Positions 1 to 7,348 of a stretch of DNA of 64,000 bases are shown here, piece after piece. This stretch comes from CALAED01 sp035765195. GTDB taxonomy: Bacteria > Actinomycetota > Actinomycetes > Streptosporangiales > Streptosporangiaceae. Under the pieces are notes generated by a model. That model made no database searches. It was given only the letters and a program-made list of their open reading frames with translations, and was not told the origin of the DNA. Position 1 is the stretch's first letter; every line of letters begins with the position of its first letter. The stretch covers positions 1 through 64,000 of the forward strand of contig DASTYC010000025.1 of the NCBI GenBank assembly GCA_035765195.1, written 5' to 3'. Made by a program: the position numbers and the translations under genes.

Positions 1-1
1 C

Positions 2-202
2 ACCCGCTCACCCAACCCGCACGTCGGCTTCGGCGCACCCGGCCCGCACTTCTGCCTCGGCGCACACCTCGCCCGCCGCGAAATCACCGTCATGCTGCAC
101 GAGCTGTTCACCCGGCTGCCCGCCATCCACGCCACCGCCCCACCCGTACGCCAGCGCACCAGCTTCGTCAACGCCATCGCATCGCTGCCCTGCGCGTTCT
201 GA
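2..202 (+). CDS. Cytochrome P450, C-terminal fragment (cut by window edge)
   Basis: Only the last 66 codons are present, entering from the left edge in frame 2 and ending at TGA 200-202. The segment FGAPGPHFCLGAHLARRE is the P450 heme-binding loop (FGxGxHxCxG), whose Cys is the axial heme thiolate ligand, followed by the L helix. The tail with RTSFVNAIASLPCAF is typical of soluble bacterial class I P450s, which need a ferredoxin and a reductase. The substrate cannot be inferred from this end. The downstream peroxidase-like gene starts 45 nt later on the same strand, so co-transcription is possible. Confidence 0.93.
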   Translation, partial: TRSPNPHVGFGAPGPHFCLGAHLARREITVMLHELFTRLPAIHATAPPVRQRTSFVNAIASLPCAF

Positions 203-246
203 GGCAGAGTGTAGGAACGACGCGCGGTCCCATAGAGGAGGAAATC

Positions 247-816
247 GTGGCCGACAGCCGGTTCGGCGTGGTTGAGCTGGAGGAGTTGCCAACGGACCTG
301 CGCGATCGGATCGGGGCGATCGCCGAGAAGACCGGCTTCGTGCCCAACGTCTTCCGGGCACTGGGCCACCGGCCCGCCGAGCTGCGGGCCTTTCTGGATT
401 ATCACGATGCGCTGATGGACCGCTCCGACGGGCTGAGCAAGGCCGAGCGGGAACTGGTGGTGGTGGCCACCTCCGGGGCCAATCACTGCGGCTACTGCGT
501 CGTGGCTCACGGCGCCATTTTGCGCATCCGGACCAAGGACCCGCAGCTGGCCGATCGGGTGGCCACTAATCCGTGGAACGTCGAGCTGGACGAGCGCGCC
601 CGGGCGATCGTCGATCTCGCGTTGGCCTTGACCCGCGAGCCCGAGCTGTTCGGCGAGGCCGACCTCGCCCGGGCCCGGGCGGCCGGACTCACCGACGAGG
701 AGATCTGGGACATCGGTGCGATCACCGCGCTCTTCGCGATGTCGAACCGGCTGGCCCATCTGACGGCGCTGCGGCCCAACCCGCAGTTCTACACCATGGG
801 ACGAGACCGGCATTAG
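247..816 (+). CDS. AhpD-like peroxidase-related protein (carboxymuconolactone decarboxylase fold)
   Basis: 189 aa with a GTG start, placed by an AGAGGAGG ribosome site just upstream. The core SGANHCGYCVVAHGA holds the Cys81-x-x-Cys84 pair and His88 of the AhpD / carboxymuconolactone decarboxylase fold, preceded by the acidic helix residues KAEREL. Length and layout match the uncharacterised peroxidase-related family, all-helical proteins that reduce peroxides through the CxxC pair or serve as thiol relays. It is probably cytosolic, with no signal peptide. It follows a P450 gene, so it could act on a reactive product, but that is inference. The physiological substrate is unknown. Confidence 0.88.
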   Translation: MADSRFGVVELEELPTDLRDRIGAIAEKTGFVPNVFRALGHRPAELRAFLDYHDALMDRSDGLSKAERELVVVATSGANHCGYCVVAHGAILRIRTKDPQLADRVATNPWNVELDERARAIVDLALALTREPELFGEADLARARAAGLTDEEIWDIGAITALFAMSNRLAHLTALRPNPQFYTMGRDRH

Positions 817-867
817 AAAGCCGGAGCCGCGGGCTCATGCGGTGAATTGGAACGCCGGTCGCGGCGG

Positions 868-1482
868 CTATTTCCCTTCGGGTACCTGCTCCTTGATCTC
901 GTCGTAGCCGGTCTTGGCGGGTGCCGCGGTCGGCGAGTAGATCACGCGGATCACGCCCGTCGGAAATGCCTCCGTCGCCGTCATTCTCAGGTGGTACGGA
1001 GCGTCGCCGTCGTCGAACAGCTTGCGCCCCTTACGCGCCGCCACCGGATGCACCAGCAGACGGAGCTCATCGACCAGGCCCGCGGCGAGCAGTTGCCGCA
1101 CCACGGAGATCGACCCGGGGATGAGGATGCCGCGGATGCCGGCATCGGCCTTGAGCGCGGTGACGGCGTCGACGAGATCGCCCTTGATCAGCTCGGAGTT
1201 GCGCCAGGAGAACTCCAGCGGCTGACGCGAGACGACCACCTTGCGCATGTCCCCGAGTTGCTTGGCGAACGGCGCGTCTTCCCCGCCCGCCGCCTCGCGG
1301 TCGGGCCAGGCTCCGGCGAAGCTGTCGTAGGTCTCACGGCCGATAAGCAGCACGTCAGCGGTGTCATAGTCCTCGCCGACCGCGCGGCCCATGTTCTCGT
1401 CGAAGTACGGGAAGTGCCAATCAGGGTCGATCTCGGCCACACCGTCGACCGAGATGAACAGCGTGGAGATGACCTTTGCCAT
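868..1482 (-). CDS. Dihydrofolate reductase-family (RibD C-terminal-like) protein
   Basis: 204 aa. The start was taken at ATG 1480-1482 because AAGGGA lies 7 nt upstream and the family begins MxKVISxLFISVDGV; the frame stays open upstream without homology. Visible RibD_C/DHFR-fold motifs are the N-terminal strand LFISVDGV, the loop VLLIGRETYDSFAGAWP and the C-terminal nucleotide-binding segment GSISVVRQLLAAGLVDELRLLVHPV. Such proteins are predicted NAD(P)H-dependent reductases of unknown substrate and are not true folate reductases. The gene diverges from a PadR regulator across a 183-nt gap with palindromic elements, so PadR control is plausible. Confidence 0.88.
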   Translation of the reverse strand: MAKVISTLFISVDGVAEIDPDWHFPYFDENMGRAVGEDYDTADVLLIGRETYDSFAGAWPDREAAGGEDAPFAKQLGDMRKVVVSRQPLEFSWRNSELIKGDLVDAVTALKADAGIRGILIPGSISVVRQLLAAGLVDELRLLVHPVAARKGRKLFDDGDAPYHLRMTATEAFPTGVIRVIYSPTAAPAKTGYDEIKEQVPEGK

Positions 1483-1616
1483 CGGGAGTCCCTTCGAATC
1501 AGGTGGTGTCGGTAGATAGACCGGCGCAGCACACAAAACTAAGCGGCACCCAGGATGGCTTCTCGGGCAATGATCAGATTTGCGGCACGTGAATTGCTCG
1601 ATCTTCGTGGGATCAG

Positions 1617-1662
1617 GTATTGCATACGGGGTATTGCCTCGGCGCCGGAGGGCTATGCATAC
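1617..1662. promoter_or_regulatory. Candidate PadR operator pair
   Basis: Two short symmetric elements lie in the gap between the reductase gene and the padR-type gene: GTATtgcATAC at 1617-1627 and TATGCATA at 1654-1661. Both contain TGCATAC (1621-1627 and 1656-1662), giving a direct repeat of centre spacing 35 bp. AT-rich dyads of this type stand out in GC-rich DNA and resemble PadR-family autoregulatory sites. Assignment to this PadR is inference. Confidence 0.4.
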
Positions 1663-1665
1663 TCG

Positions 1666-2289
1666 GTGACCGTGCCGATCCGTCATGGGCTGCTCGCCCT
1701 CCTCGCCAGGGGGCCGCGCTACGGCTACCAGCTGCGCAGCGAGTTCGAGTCATCGACCGGCATCACCTGGCCGCTCAACATCGGGCAGGTGTACTCCACG
1801 CTGTCCCGGCTCGAACGCGACGGTCTCGCCGACCGGATGGCGGCCGACCGCGAGGGGCGCTACGTCTATCGCCTGCGGCCCGAAGGCGCCGACGAGATGC
1901 GTTCCTGGTTCGCCACGCCCGTCGAGCGCGGCGACCGCCCGCGCGACGAACTGGTGATCAAGGTGGCGATGGCCGTCACCACCCCAGGCGTCGACGCGCG
2001 CGAAGTCGTCCAGATCCAGCGCAGGGCGACGCTGCGTACGCTGCGGGACCTCGGCCGGCTGCGGGAAGAGGCCGCAGTCCGCCCGGACGCCGACGCGCCG
2101 GGCGATGCCGCCGCGTTCGCCACGGCGTGGCGGCTGGTGCTCGACTCCATGATCTTCCAGGCTGAGGCGGAGATCCGCTGGCTCGACCACTGCGAGGCCG
2201 GCCTGCCGCCGGCGCGGGGGAGCCAGGGCGACCAGGTGGTCGCCGCGCGGGCCGGGCGGTCCGCGTTGCCCGGCCCGGACGCCGCGTGA
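1666..2289 (+). CDS. PadR-family transcriptional regulator
   Basis: 207 aa from GTG 1666. Open frame continues upstream to 1555, but homology begins at VTVPIRHGLLALLARGPRYGYQLRSEFE, the PadR winged helix (residues about 3-80, with GQVYSTLSRLERDGL as the recognition region). The C-terminal half is the helical dimerisation region of longer PadR-s1 members. These are usually repressors released by small hydrophobic ligands, often controlling efflux or detoxification genes. Operator-like dyads lie just before the start, suggesting autoregulation. It is divergent from the DHFR-family gene and converges with the aminotransferase gene, leaving a single nucleotide between the two stops. GTG 1672 is an alternative start. 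Confidence 0.88.
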   Translation: MTVPIRHGLLALLARGPRYGYQLRSEFESSTGITWPLNIGQVYSTLSRLERDGLADRMAADREGRYVYRLRPEGADEMRSWFATPVERGDRPRDELVIKVAMAVTTPGVDAREVVQIQRRATLRTLRDLGRLREEAAVRPDADAPGDAAAFATAWRLVLDSMIFQAEAEIRWLDHCEAGLPPARGSQGDQVVAARAGRSALPGPDAA

Positions 2290-2290
2290 C

Positions 2291-3715
2291 TCAGCAGCGC
2301 TCACGCGGCAGCAGCCCGGCGTAGTCGGGCGTGCGGTCCCGATAGGTCTCGGTCGCGAACCGGATGAACAGCTCCACGTCGGCCAGGTTGGACACCAGCC
2401 CGAGCGACACCCTGATCGCGCCGCCCGAGGGCAGGCCGAGCATCGGAAGGTAGTCGTCGATCGTCAGGTCCGGCCGCGAGATCCGGAGGGCGAGGAGATC
2501 GCCGTCGATGGCGAACGCGCCTTCGCCCGCGCCCGGATTGCACAAGCAGCCGGTTCGCAGCGAGATGTTCCACGCGGCGGCGTCGCGCGCGATCGCCCGT
2601 TCGTCGATGATCTCGCCGTCCGGGTCGAGGAGGTTGAGCGCCACGGTGCCGCCGCGGCCTTCGCCGGTCACCGGCCCGTACACCCGGACCATGGGCGTCC
2701 CGTTGCGGTGCCGCAGGTCGCCCAGCCGTTCGAGCAGCCAGCCGGTGAGGCAGGCCACCCGCTCGTGGATGGCGTCGATGCCGATGCCCTCCACCCAGGC
2801 CAGCCCCACCGTCACGTCGGGGATGGCGTGGAAGTTGAGCGTGCCGTCCTCGAACCCGCCTTCGTCCCGGGCGGGCACGTGCCGGCCGCCGAGCGCGCTC
2901 GCCGCCTTGATCGTGCCGCCGGAGAACCAAGGCCGGCGCAGGCGGGCGAGCGCCTCGCGGCGGGCGATCAGACATCCCACGCCCGTCGGGTAGCCGAACA
3001 CCTTGTACCAGCTGATCGACACGAAGTCCGGATGCACCGCGCCGAGATCGAGCCGGTTGGCGGGCGCGTACGCCGCCGCGTCCAGCAGGACGTGGTAGCC
3101 GTACGACTGCGCCAGCGAGATCCAGCCGAGCGGATGCTGCACGCCGGTGAAGTTGCTCTGCGCCGGGTAGGCGAACAGGCCGCGTCCGCCGCCCTCCCCG
3201 GCGGCCAGCGCTCGCCGGACGGCCTTGGTGGAGACGCGCAGGTCGGCCGAGTCGGGCGGAATGTAGCCGGTCGTGGCGCCGCGCGCCCGGGCGTACTCGC
3301 GGATGCCGTTGACCGAGTTGTGGTTGTCGGACGTCAGCACGAGGCGCGCCCCGGCGGTGAAGGGGTAGGACTCCGCGACGAGCCGGCACGCACCCGTCGC
3401 GTTCGGGGTGAAGATGACGCAGTACTCATCGGATGCGGCGTTGAAATAGGACAAGATCGCCGCCCGGGCCCGGTCGACGAGCGCGGTGGCCGCGATCGAC
3501 GAGGGGTTCTCCGAGTGCGGGTTGCCGAAGCAGCCCTCGCGCAGGCGATCGGCGTGCGCCGCCAGCTGGGCGCACGAAGGCAGCCCGGCGCCGGTGTAGT
3601 CGAGGTAGACGTGCCCGCTCGCGTCCAGGTAGCCGTACTCCCTGGCGCGCAGTTCGTCGAGCCCTCCCGTGGTCGCGTACGCCGGGTAGGCGGAGAGGAA
3701 AAGCGTGCCGGACAT
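2291..3715 (-). CDS. Class V aminotransferase, molybdenum cofactor sulfurase-like
   Basis: 474 aa. Start ATG 3713-3715 is preceded by GGGGGAG at good spacing. PLP fold type I signals: DNHNSVNG near residue 130, LLDAAAYAP with the cofactor Asp near 212, and SWYKVFGYPTG with the Schiff-base Lys near 238. The C-terminal RTGCLCNPGA carries Cys390 and Cys392, which match the persulfide-forming site of MOCOS-type molybdenum cofactor sulfurases better than IscS or kynureninase. It lacks the C-terminal MOSC domain of eukaryotic MOCOS, and no MOSC gene is adjacent. Predicted role: cysteine desulfurase or lyase supplying sulfur; the acceptor is unknown. Confidence 0.82.
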   Translation of the reverse strand: MSGTLFLSAYPAYATTGGLDELRAREYGYLDASGHVYLDYTGAGLPSCAQLAAHADRLREGCFGNPHSENPSSIAATALVDRARAAILSYFNAASDEYCVIFTPNATGACRLVAESYPFTAGARLVLTSDNHNSVNGIREYARARGATTGYIPPDSADLRVSTKAVRRALAAGEGGGRGLFAYPAQSNFTGVQHPLGWISLAQSYGYHVLLDAAAYAPANRLDLGAVHPDFVSISWYKVFGYPTGVGCLIARREALARLRRPWFSGGTIKAASALGGRHVPARDEGGFEDGTLNFHAIPDVTVGLAWVEGIGIDAIHERVACLTGWLLERLGDLRHRNGTPMVRVYGPVTGEGRGGTVALNLLDPDGEIIDERAIARDAAAWNISLRTGCLCNPGAGEGAFAIDGDLLALRISRPDLTIDDYLPMLGLPSGGAIRVSLGLVSNLADVELFIRFATETYRDRTPDYAGLLPRERC

Positions 3716-3948
3716 ACTGGACTCCCCCGTCGGCCGTTCTCCGTGCACCCCCTCAAAACGATGTATATGTCGCGAATGTCGTGACAAGCGGATCAGGTGA
3801 CCAAATGCGGACGCCCGGGCATTGAACTCCCCGGTGGCCGGTCGAAGGGCGGCGCGACCGGACGGCTAAACTCGGCGACGGGCGAGCACGACGGGGGTCA
3901 CTCGCGGTTTGCCTGCGTCCGTACCAGCCAGAAGAGGGATCTTTTTCC

Positions 3949-5541
3949 GTGAGCAAGCCTGTCGTCCTGGTCGCCGAAGAACTCTCACCCGCGGGCATCG
4001 CGATGCTCGAGGACGACTTCGAGGTCCGTCACGTCGACGGCTCCGATCGCGGGCTGCTGCTGCCCGCCGTCGGTGACGTGGACGCGTTGATCGTGCGCAG
4101 CGCGACCAAGGTCAACGAGGAAGTCTTCGCGCACGCGCGCGCGCTGCGCGTCGTCGCCCGCGCCGGGGTCGGACTCGACAACGTCGATGTCGAGGCCGCC
4201 ACCAAGGCCGGGGTGATGGTGGTCAACGCGCCGACGTCCAACATCGTCACCGCGGCCGAGCACGCCATCGCGCTGCTGCTGGCGACCGCCCGTAACGTGC
4301 CGCAGGGACACTCCGCGCTCAAGCGGGGGGAGTGGAAGCGCAGCAAATACACCGGCGTCGAGCTGCAGGGCAAGACCGTCGGCCTGCTCGGCCTGGGCCG
4401 CATCGGCGTGCTCGTCGCGCAGCGGCTGGCCGGCTTCGACATGAAGATCATCGCCTACGACCCGTATGTGCAGGCCGCCCGCGCCGCGCAGCTGGGCGTC
4501 CGGCTGGTCGGGCTGGAAGAGCTGCTCACCGAGAGCGACTTCATCTCCGTGCACCTGCCCAAGACCGCCGAGACGGCCGGGCTCATCGGCGACCGCGAGC
4601 TGCGCGTGGTCAAGCCGTCGGTGCGCATCGTCAACGCGGCCCGCGGCGGCATCGTCGATGAGTCGGCGCTCGACCTCGCGCTCAAGGAGGGCAGGGTCGC
4701 CGCGGCGGGCATCGACGTGTTCGCCACCGAGCCGTGCACCGACAGCCCGCTGTTCCACCACGACAACGTCGTGGTCACCCCGCACCTGGGCGCCAGCACC
4801 CACGAGGCCCAGGAGAAGGCCGGCACGCAGGTGGCCAGGTCGGTGCGGCTCGCGCTGTCCGGCGAGTTCGTGCCCGACGCCGTCAACGTGCAGGGCGGCG
4901 CGGTGGCCGAGGACATCAAGCCGGGCCTGCCGCTGGTGGAAAAGCTCGGCCGCATCTTCACCGCGCTGGCGGGCGGCGTGCCCGTCCGGCTCGACGTCGA
5001 GGTCCGCGGCGAGATCACCCGGTACGACGTCAAGGTGCTCGAACTGGCCGCGCTCAAGGGCGTGTTCACCGACGTGGTCGAAGAGGCGGTCACCTACGTC
5101 AACGCGCCGCTGCTCGCCCGCGACCGCGGCGTCGAGGTGACGCTGCTGACCAGCGAGGAAAGCCCCGACTGGCGCAACCTGGTGACGGTGCGCGGCACGA
5201 TGGCCGACGGCTCGGTGGTGTCGGTGTCCGGGACGATCACCGGGCCCAAGCACATCGAGCGGATCGTCGAGGTCAACGGCTACGACATGGAGATCGTGCC
5301 GACCGAGCACATGGCGTTCTTCAGCTACGTGGACCGACCCGGCATCGTCGGGGTGGTGGGCAAGCTGCTCGGCGAGCAGCAGGTCAACATCGCGAGCATG
5401 CAGGTCGGGCGCGACGCGAAGGGCGGCACGGCGCTCATCGCGCTGACGGTCGACAGCGCGATCCCCGCCGACCTCCTGGAGACGATCCGCACCGCCATCG
5501 GCGCCGACATGGGCCGCCGTGTCGATATCGAGACGAACTGA
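3949..5541 (+). CDS. serA: D-3-phosphoglycerate dehydrogenase
   Basis: 530 aa, GTG start with GAAGAGGGA upstream. Oxidises 3-phosphoglycerate to 3-phosphohydroxypyruvate, the first step of serine synthesis, in the cytosol. Visible: the NAD-binding Rossmann motif VGLLGLGRIG, the catalytic Arg region NAARGGIVDE, the Glu/His pair ending in TPHLGASTHEA, then the intervening domain of long actinobacterial SerA and a C-terminal ACT domain (AFFSYVDRPGIVGVVGKLL) for serine feedback. Length is normal for the long form. A weak promoter candidate (TAAACT, 3867-3872) lies about 75 nt upstream. It is followed by the leader-peptide region and leuB, as in other actinobacteria. Confidence 0.97.
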   Translation: MSKPVVLVAEELSPAGIAMLEDDFEVRHVDGSDRGLLLPAVGDVDALIVRSATKVNEEVFAHARALRVVARAGVGLDNVDVEAATKAGVMVVNAPTSNIVTAAEHAIALLLATARNVPQGHSALKRGEWKRSKYTGVELQGKTVGLLGLGRIGVLVAQRLAGFDMKIIAYDPYVQAARAAQLGVRLVGLEELLTESDFISVHLPKTAETAGLIGDRELRVVKPSVRIVNAARGGIVDESALDLALKEGRVAAAGIDVFATEPCTDSPLFHHDNVVVTPHLGASTHEAQEKAGTQVARSVRLALSGEFVPDAVNVQGGAVAEDIKPGLPLVEKLGRIFTALAGGVPVRLDVEVRGEITRYDVKVLELAALKGVFTDVVEEAVTYVNAPLLARDRGVEVTLLTSEESPDWRNLVTVRGTMADGSVVSVSGTITGPKHIERIVEVNGYDMEIVPTEHMAFFSYVDRPGIVGVVGKLLGEQQVNIASMQVGRDAKGGTALIALTVDSAIPADLLETIRTAIGADMGRRVDIETN

Positions 5542-5602
5542 CGTTTTCACGGGGGTATCTCGGCATGTGAGATGCCCTGAGACAGGTGGCGTAACGGGCA
5601 GG

Positions 5603-5608
5603 TAACAT
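5603..5608 (+). promoter_or_regulatory. -10 box candidate of the 5.6 kb leader transcript
   Basis: TAACAT ends 10 nt before the ATG of the leader ORF, so transcription would begin only a few nucleotides before that codon. A weak -35 (TGAGAC, 5578-5583) lies 19 nt upstream. That hexamer is part of CTGAGAC, which resembles half of the NdgR-type site seen at leuC. Confidence 0.45.
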
Positions 5609-5618
5609 CGGCAGAGTC

Positions 5619-5663
5619 ATGCGGCGCTTCGTACTTATCCTTCGCTGCCGCGGCGGGGCCTGA
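5619..5663 (+). CDS. Leader peptide with branched-chain residues (attenuator-type)
   Basis: A 14-codon ORF, MRRFVLILRCRGGA, ending TGA 5661-5663. Codons 5-8 are GTA-CTT-ATC-CTT (Val-Leu-Ile-Leu), and the GTA and CTT codons are rare in this GC-rich genome, as expected for a ribosome-stalling regulatory peptide. Codons 10-13 overlap the left arm of a perfect 10-bp inverted repeat (5648-5657 with 5683-5692), so a ribosome stalled at codons 5-8 would cover that arm. It lies between serA and leuB in a 562-nt gap. The controlled gene is either the small ORF at 5802 or leuB, although leuB has its own near promoter. No U-tract follows the hairpin. Confidence 0.6.
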   Translation: MRRFVLILRCRGGA

Positions 5664-5692
5664 GAGTTGGGCAGGCCGGCGACCCGCCGCGG
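5648..5692 (+). promoter_or_regulatory. Inverted repeat overlapping the leader peptide (attenuator hairpin)
   Basis: CCGCGGCGGG at 5648-5657 pairs perfectly with CCCGCCGCGG at 5683-5692 across a 25-nt loop. The left arm is coding for the last residues of the leader peptide, so ribosome position should decide whether the stem forms. No run of T follows, so the output could be Rho-dependent or translational. The fold was judged by eye only. Confidence 0.55.
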
Positions 5693-5801
5693 GTAGGGGC
5701 GCTGGCCGTGAGACCCAAGGCAGCCATCGCTGTCTCGCTGAGGCAGGCCATCGCGTCCATGCGCAGGCCATATCAAGATCGCGAAATCGGAGCCCGATTC
5801 C

Positions 5802-5912
5802 ATGAACCACAACCGCGTTGCCGCGCCGGCCGACGACCAACACGACGAAGCGACCCGGGCCGTGCAGACCGCCCTGGATCGCCGCGACAACGGCGGCAAA
5901 TCAGGTAAATAG
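5802..5912 (+). CDS. Possible 36-aa small protein downstream of the leader
   Basis: ATG 5802 is preceded by CGGAG at 9-nt spacing, a usable ribosome site, and the frame runs 36 codons to TAG 5910-5912. The product begins MNHNRVAAPADDQHDEATRA and is very hydrophilic, rich in Asp, Arg and Asn, with a Gly/Lys tail; no hydrophobic segment or Cys is present. It is the first ORF with a ribosome site after the leader peptide and hairpin, so it may be their regulated target. I do not recognise a family and it could be a chance ORF. The rest of the 5913-6090 gap shows no other gene. Confidence 0.35.
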   Translation: MNHNRVAAPADDQHDEATRAVQTALDRRDNGGKSGK

Positions 5913-6066
5913 CGCAGAGCGGCCTATATTTCAGCCCATTGCGCGCGCCATGGCCGCGCAATGGGCCCCGTCAGGCCCCGGCGCGGACCGCTTGATCCGA
6001 CACGACCCCGCTCGGCCGCTCGGCCACCGGAGTTGGCGAGATGTCCGCCCGGAATGCGAGACAGCC

Positions 6067-6096
6067 GTTCAGTCACTGAGACGTTTGCATTAAGGT
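6067..6096 (+). promoter_or_regulatory. leuB promoter (leaderless) with NdgR-like site
   Basis: TAAGGT (6091-6096) ends 7 nt before the leuB ATG at 6104, giving a leaderless transcript; a weak -35 TTCAGT (6068-6073) sits 17 nt upstream. Overlapping that -35, bases 6067-6081 (TTCAG-TCA-CTGAGA core) match 11 of 15 positions of the symmetric site between ndgR and leuC. Repressor binding here would block polymerase. The promoter is moderately supported and the operator is inference. Confidence 0.5.
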
Positions 6097-6103
6097 ACGG
6101 CCC

Positions 6104-7162
6104 ATGGTTTCGCGCAGCATCCGGCTCGCCGTCATCGCCGGCGACGGCATCGGGCCCGAGGTCGTCGCCGAGGGCCTCAAGGTCCTCGACGCGATCGCTC
6201 CCGCCCATGGCCTGACAGTCGAGCAGACGCCGTACGACCTGGGCGCCGCGCGCTGGCACCGCAGCGGGGAGACCCTGCCCGACGCGGTGCTGGAGGAGAT
6301 CAGATCCCACGACGTGATCCTGCTGGGGGCGGTCGGCGATCCCACCGTGCCGAGCGGCGTGCTGGAGCGCGGCCTGCTGCTGAAGCTGCGGTTCGAGCTC
6401 GATCACTACGTGAACCTGCGGCCGGTCAAGCTACTGCCCGGCGTCGCGACCCCGCTCGCCGAGGTGCGCCCGGAAGACGTCGACATGATCGTCGTCCGCG
6501 AGGGCACCGAAGGCCCCTACACCGGGGCCGGCGGCGCGATGCGCCGCGGCACGCCCCACGAGATCGCCACCCAGGAGAGCCTCAACACCGCCTACGGCGT
6601 CGAGCGGGTGGTGCGGTACGCCTTCGAGAAGGCCGCCGCCCGGCCGCGGCAGAAGCTGACCTTGGTCCACAAGGACAACGTGCTCACCTTCGCCGGCGAC
6701 CTCTACCAACGCACGATGCACGCGCTGGCCAAGGAGTTCCCGGGCGTGACCGTCGACTACTGCCACGTCGACGCGGCCTCGATGTTCTTCGTCACCCAGC
6801 CGGGGCGTTTCGACGTCGTGGTCACCGACAACCTCTTCGGCGACATCCTCACCGATCTCGGGGCCGCCATCGCCGGCGGCATCGGGCTGGCCGCCTCGGG
6901 CAACATCAACCCCACGGGCGCGGCGCCGTCCATGTTCGAGCCCGTGCACGGCAGTGCCCCCGACATCGCGGGGCGGGGTAAGGCCGATCCGACCGCGACG
7001 ATCTTGTCGGTCGCGATGCTGCTCGATCACATCGGCCTGCCGGCGGCCGCGACCAAGATCGAGCAGGCGGTGGCCGACGACCTGGTCGAACGCCAGGGCG
7101 CCTGGGCCGCTCGCGTCACCCAACAGATCGGCGACGACATCGCCGAGCGAGTAGCCGGGTAG
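6104..7162 (+). CDS. leuB: 3-isopropylmalate dehydrogenase
   Basis: 352 aa. Oxidatively decarboxylates 3-isopropylmalate to 2-oxoisocaproate with NAD+ in leucine synthesis. Signatures of the isocitrate/isopropylmalate dehydrogenase fold: NLRPVKLLPG, REGTEGPYTGAGG, the catalytic Lys in VHKDNVLTF, the metal-binding DNLFGDILTDLGAAIAGGIG and FEPVHGSAPDIAGRGKADP. Length is full. No ribosome site precedes the ATG; a -10 box 7 nt upstream makes the mRNA leaderless. ilvE follows after a GC-palindrome region. The LeuCD partners are encoded at 51-53 kb in this same window; LeuA is not present. Confidence 0.97.
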   Translation: MVSRSIRLAVIAGDGIGPEVVAEGLKVLDAIAPAHGLTVEQTPYDLGAARWHRSGETLPDAVLEEIRSHDVILLGAVGDPTVPSGVLERGLLLKLRFELDHYVNLRPVKLLPGVATPLAEVRPEDVDMIVVREGTEGPYTGAGGAMRRGTPHEIATQESLNTAYGVERVVRYAFEKAAARPRQKLTLVHKDNVLTFAGDLYQRTMHALAKEFPGVTVDYCHVDAASMFFVTQPGRFDVVVTDNLFGDILTDLGAAIAGGIGLAASGNINPTGAAPSMFEPVHGSAPDIAGRGKADPTATILSVAMLLDHIGLPAAATKIEQAVADDLVERQGAWAARVTQQIGDDIAERVAG

Positions 7163-7209
7163 GGCGCGCCTCCCTGATAGGGGACTCTCCGGGCGCGCCA
7201 CGGCGCGCC
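7163..7209 (+). terminator. Triple GGCGCGCC palindrome after leuB, terminator-like
   Basis: Three copies of the 8-bp palindrome GGCGCGCC occur at 7163-7170, 7192-7199 and 7202-7209, the first directly after the leuB stop codon. Any two copies can pair into an 8-bp GC stem. No T-run follows, as is common for actinobacterial terminators. It could equally pause polymerase before the ilvE promoter region. Confidence 0.45.
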
Positions 7210-7348
7210 TATCTCGCCGCGCGCCGGACTCGAGGGGAGTATCCGGCTCAGCCAGGCCCTTTTCGGTCATCTAGGCATAGGGACCACAATGTGATTGGGG
7301 GGCGGCGGCATCGAGGCCGCGCGCGGCGCCCCAGAAAGAGGACCCACT

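Noticed and set aside
2708..3784. 358-codon plus-strand ORF antisense to the aminotransferase gene
   Set aside because: Composition is a typical GC-rich antisense shadow with no motif, and the minus strand has clear PLP-enzyme signatures.
5564..6103. T-box or other tRNA-sensing riboswitch before leuB
   Set aside because: No T-box sequence or specifier-loop pattern was seen; the leader-peptide model fits better.
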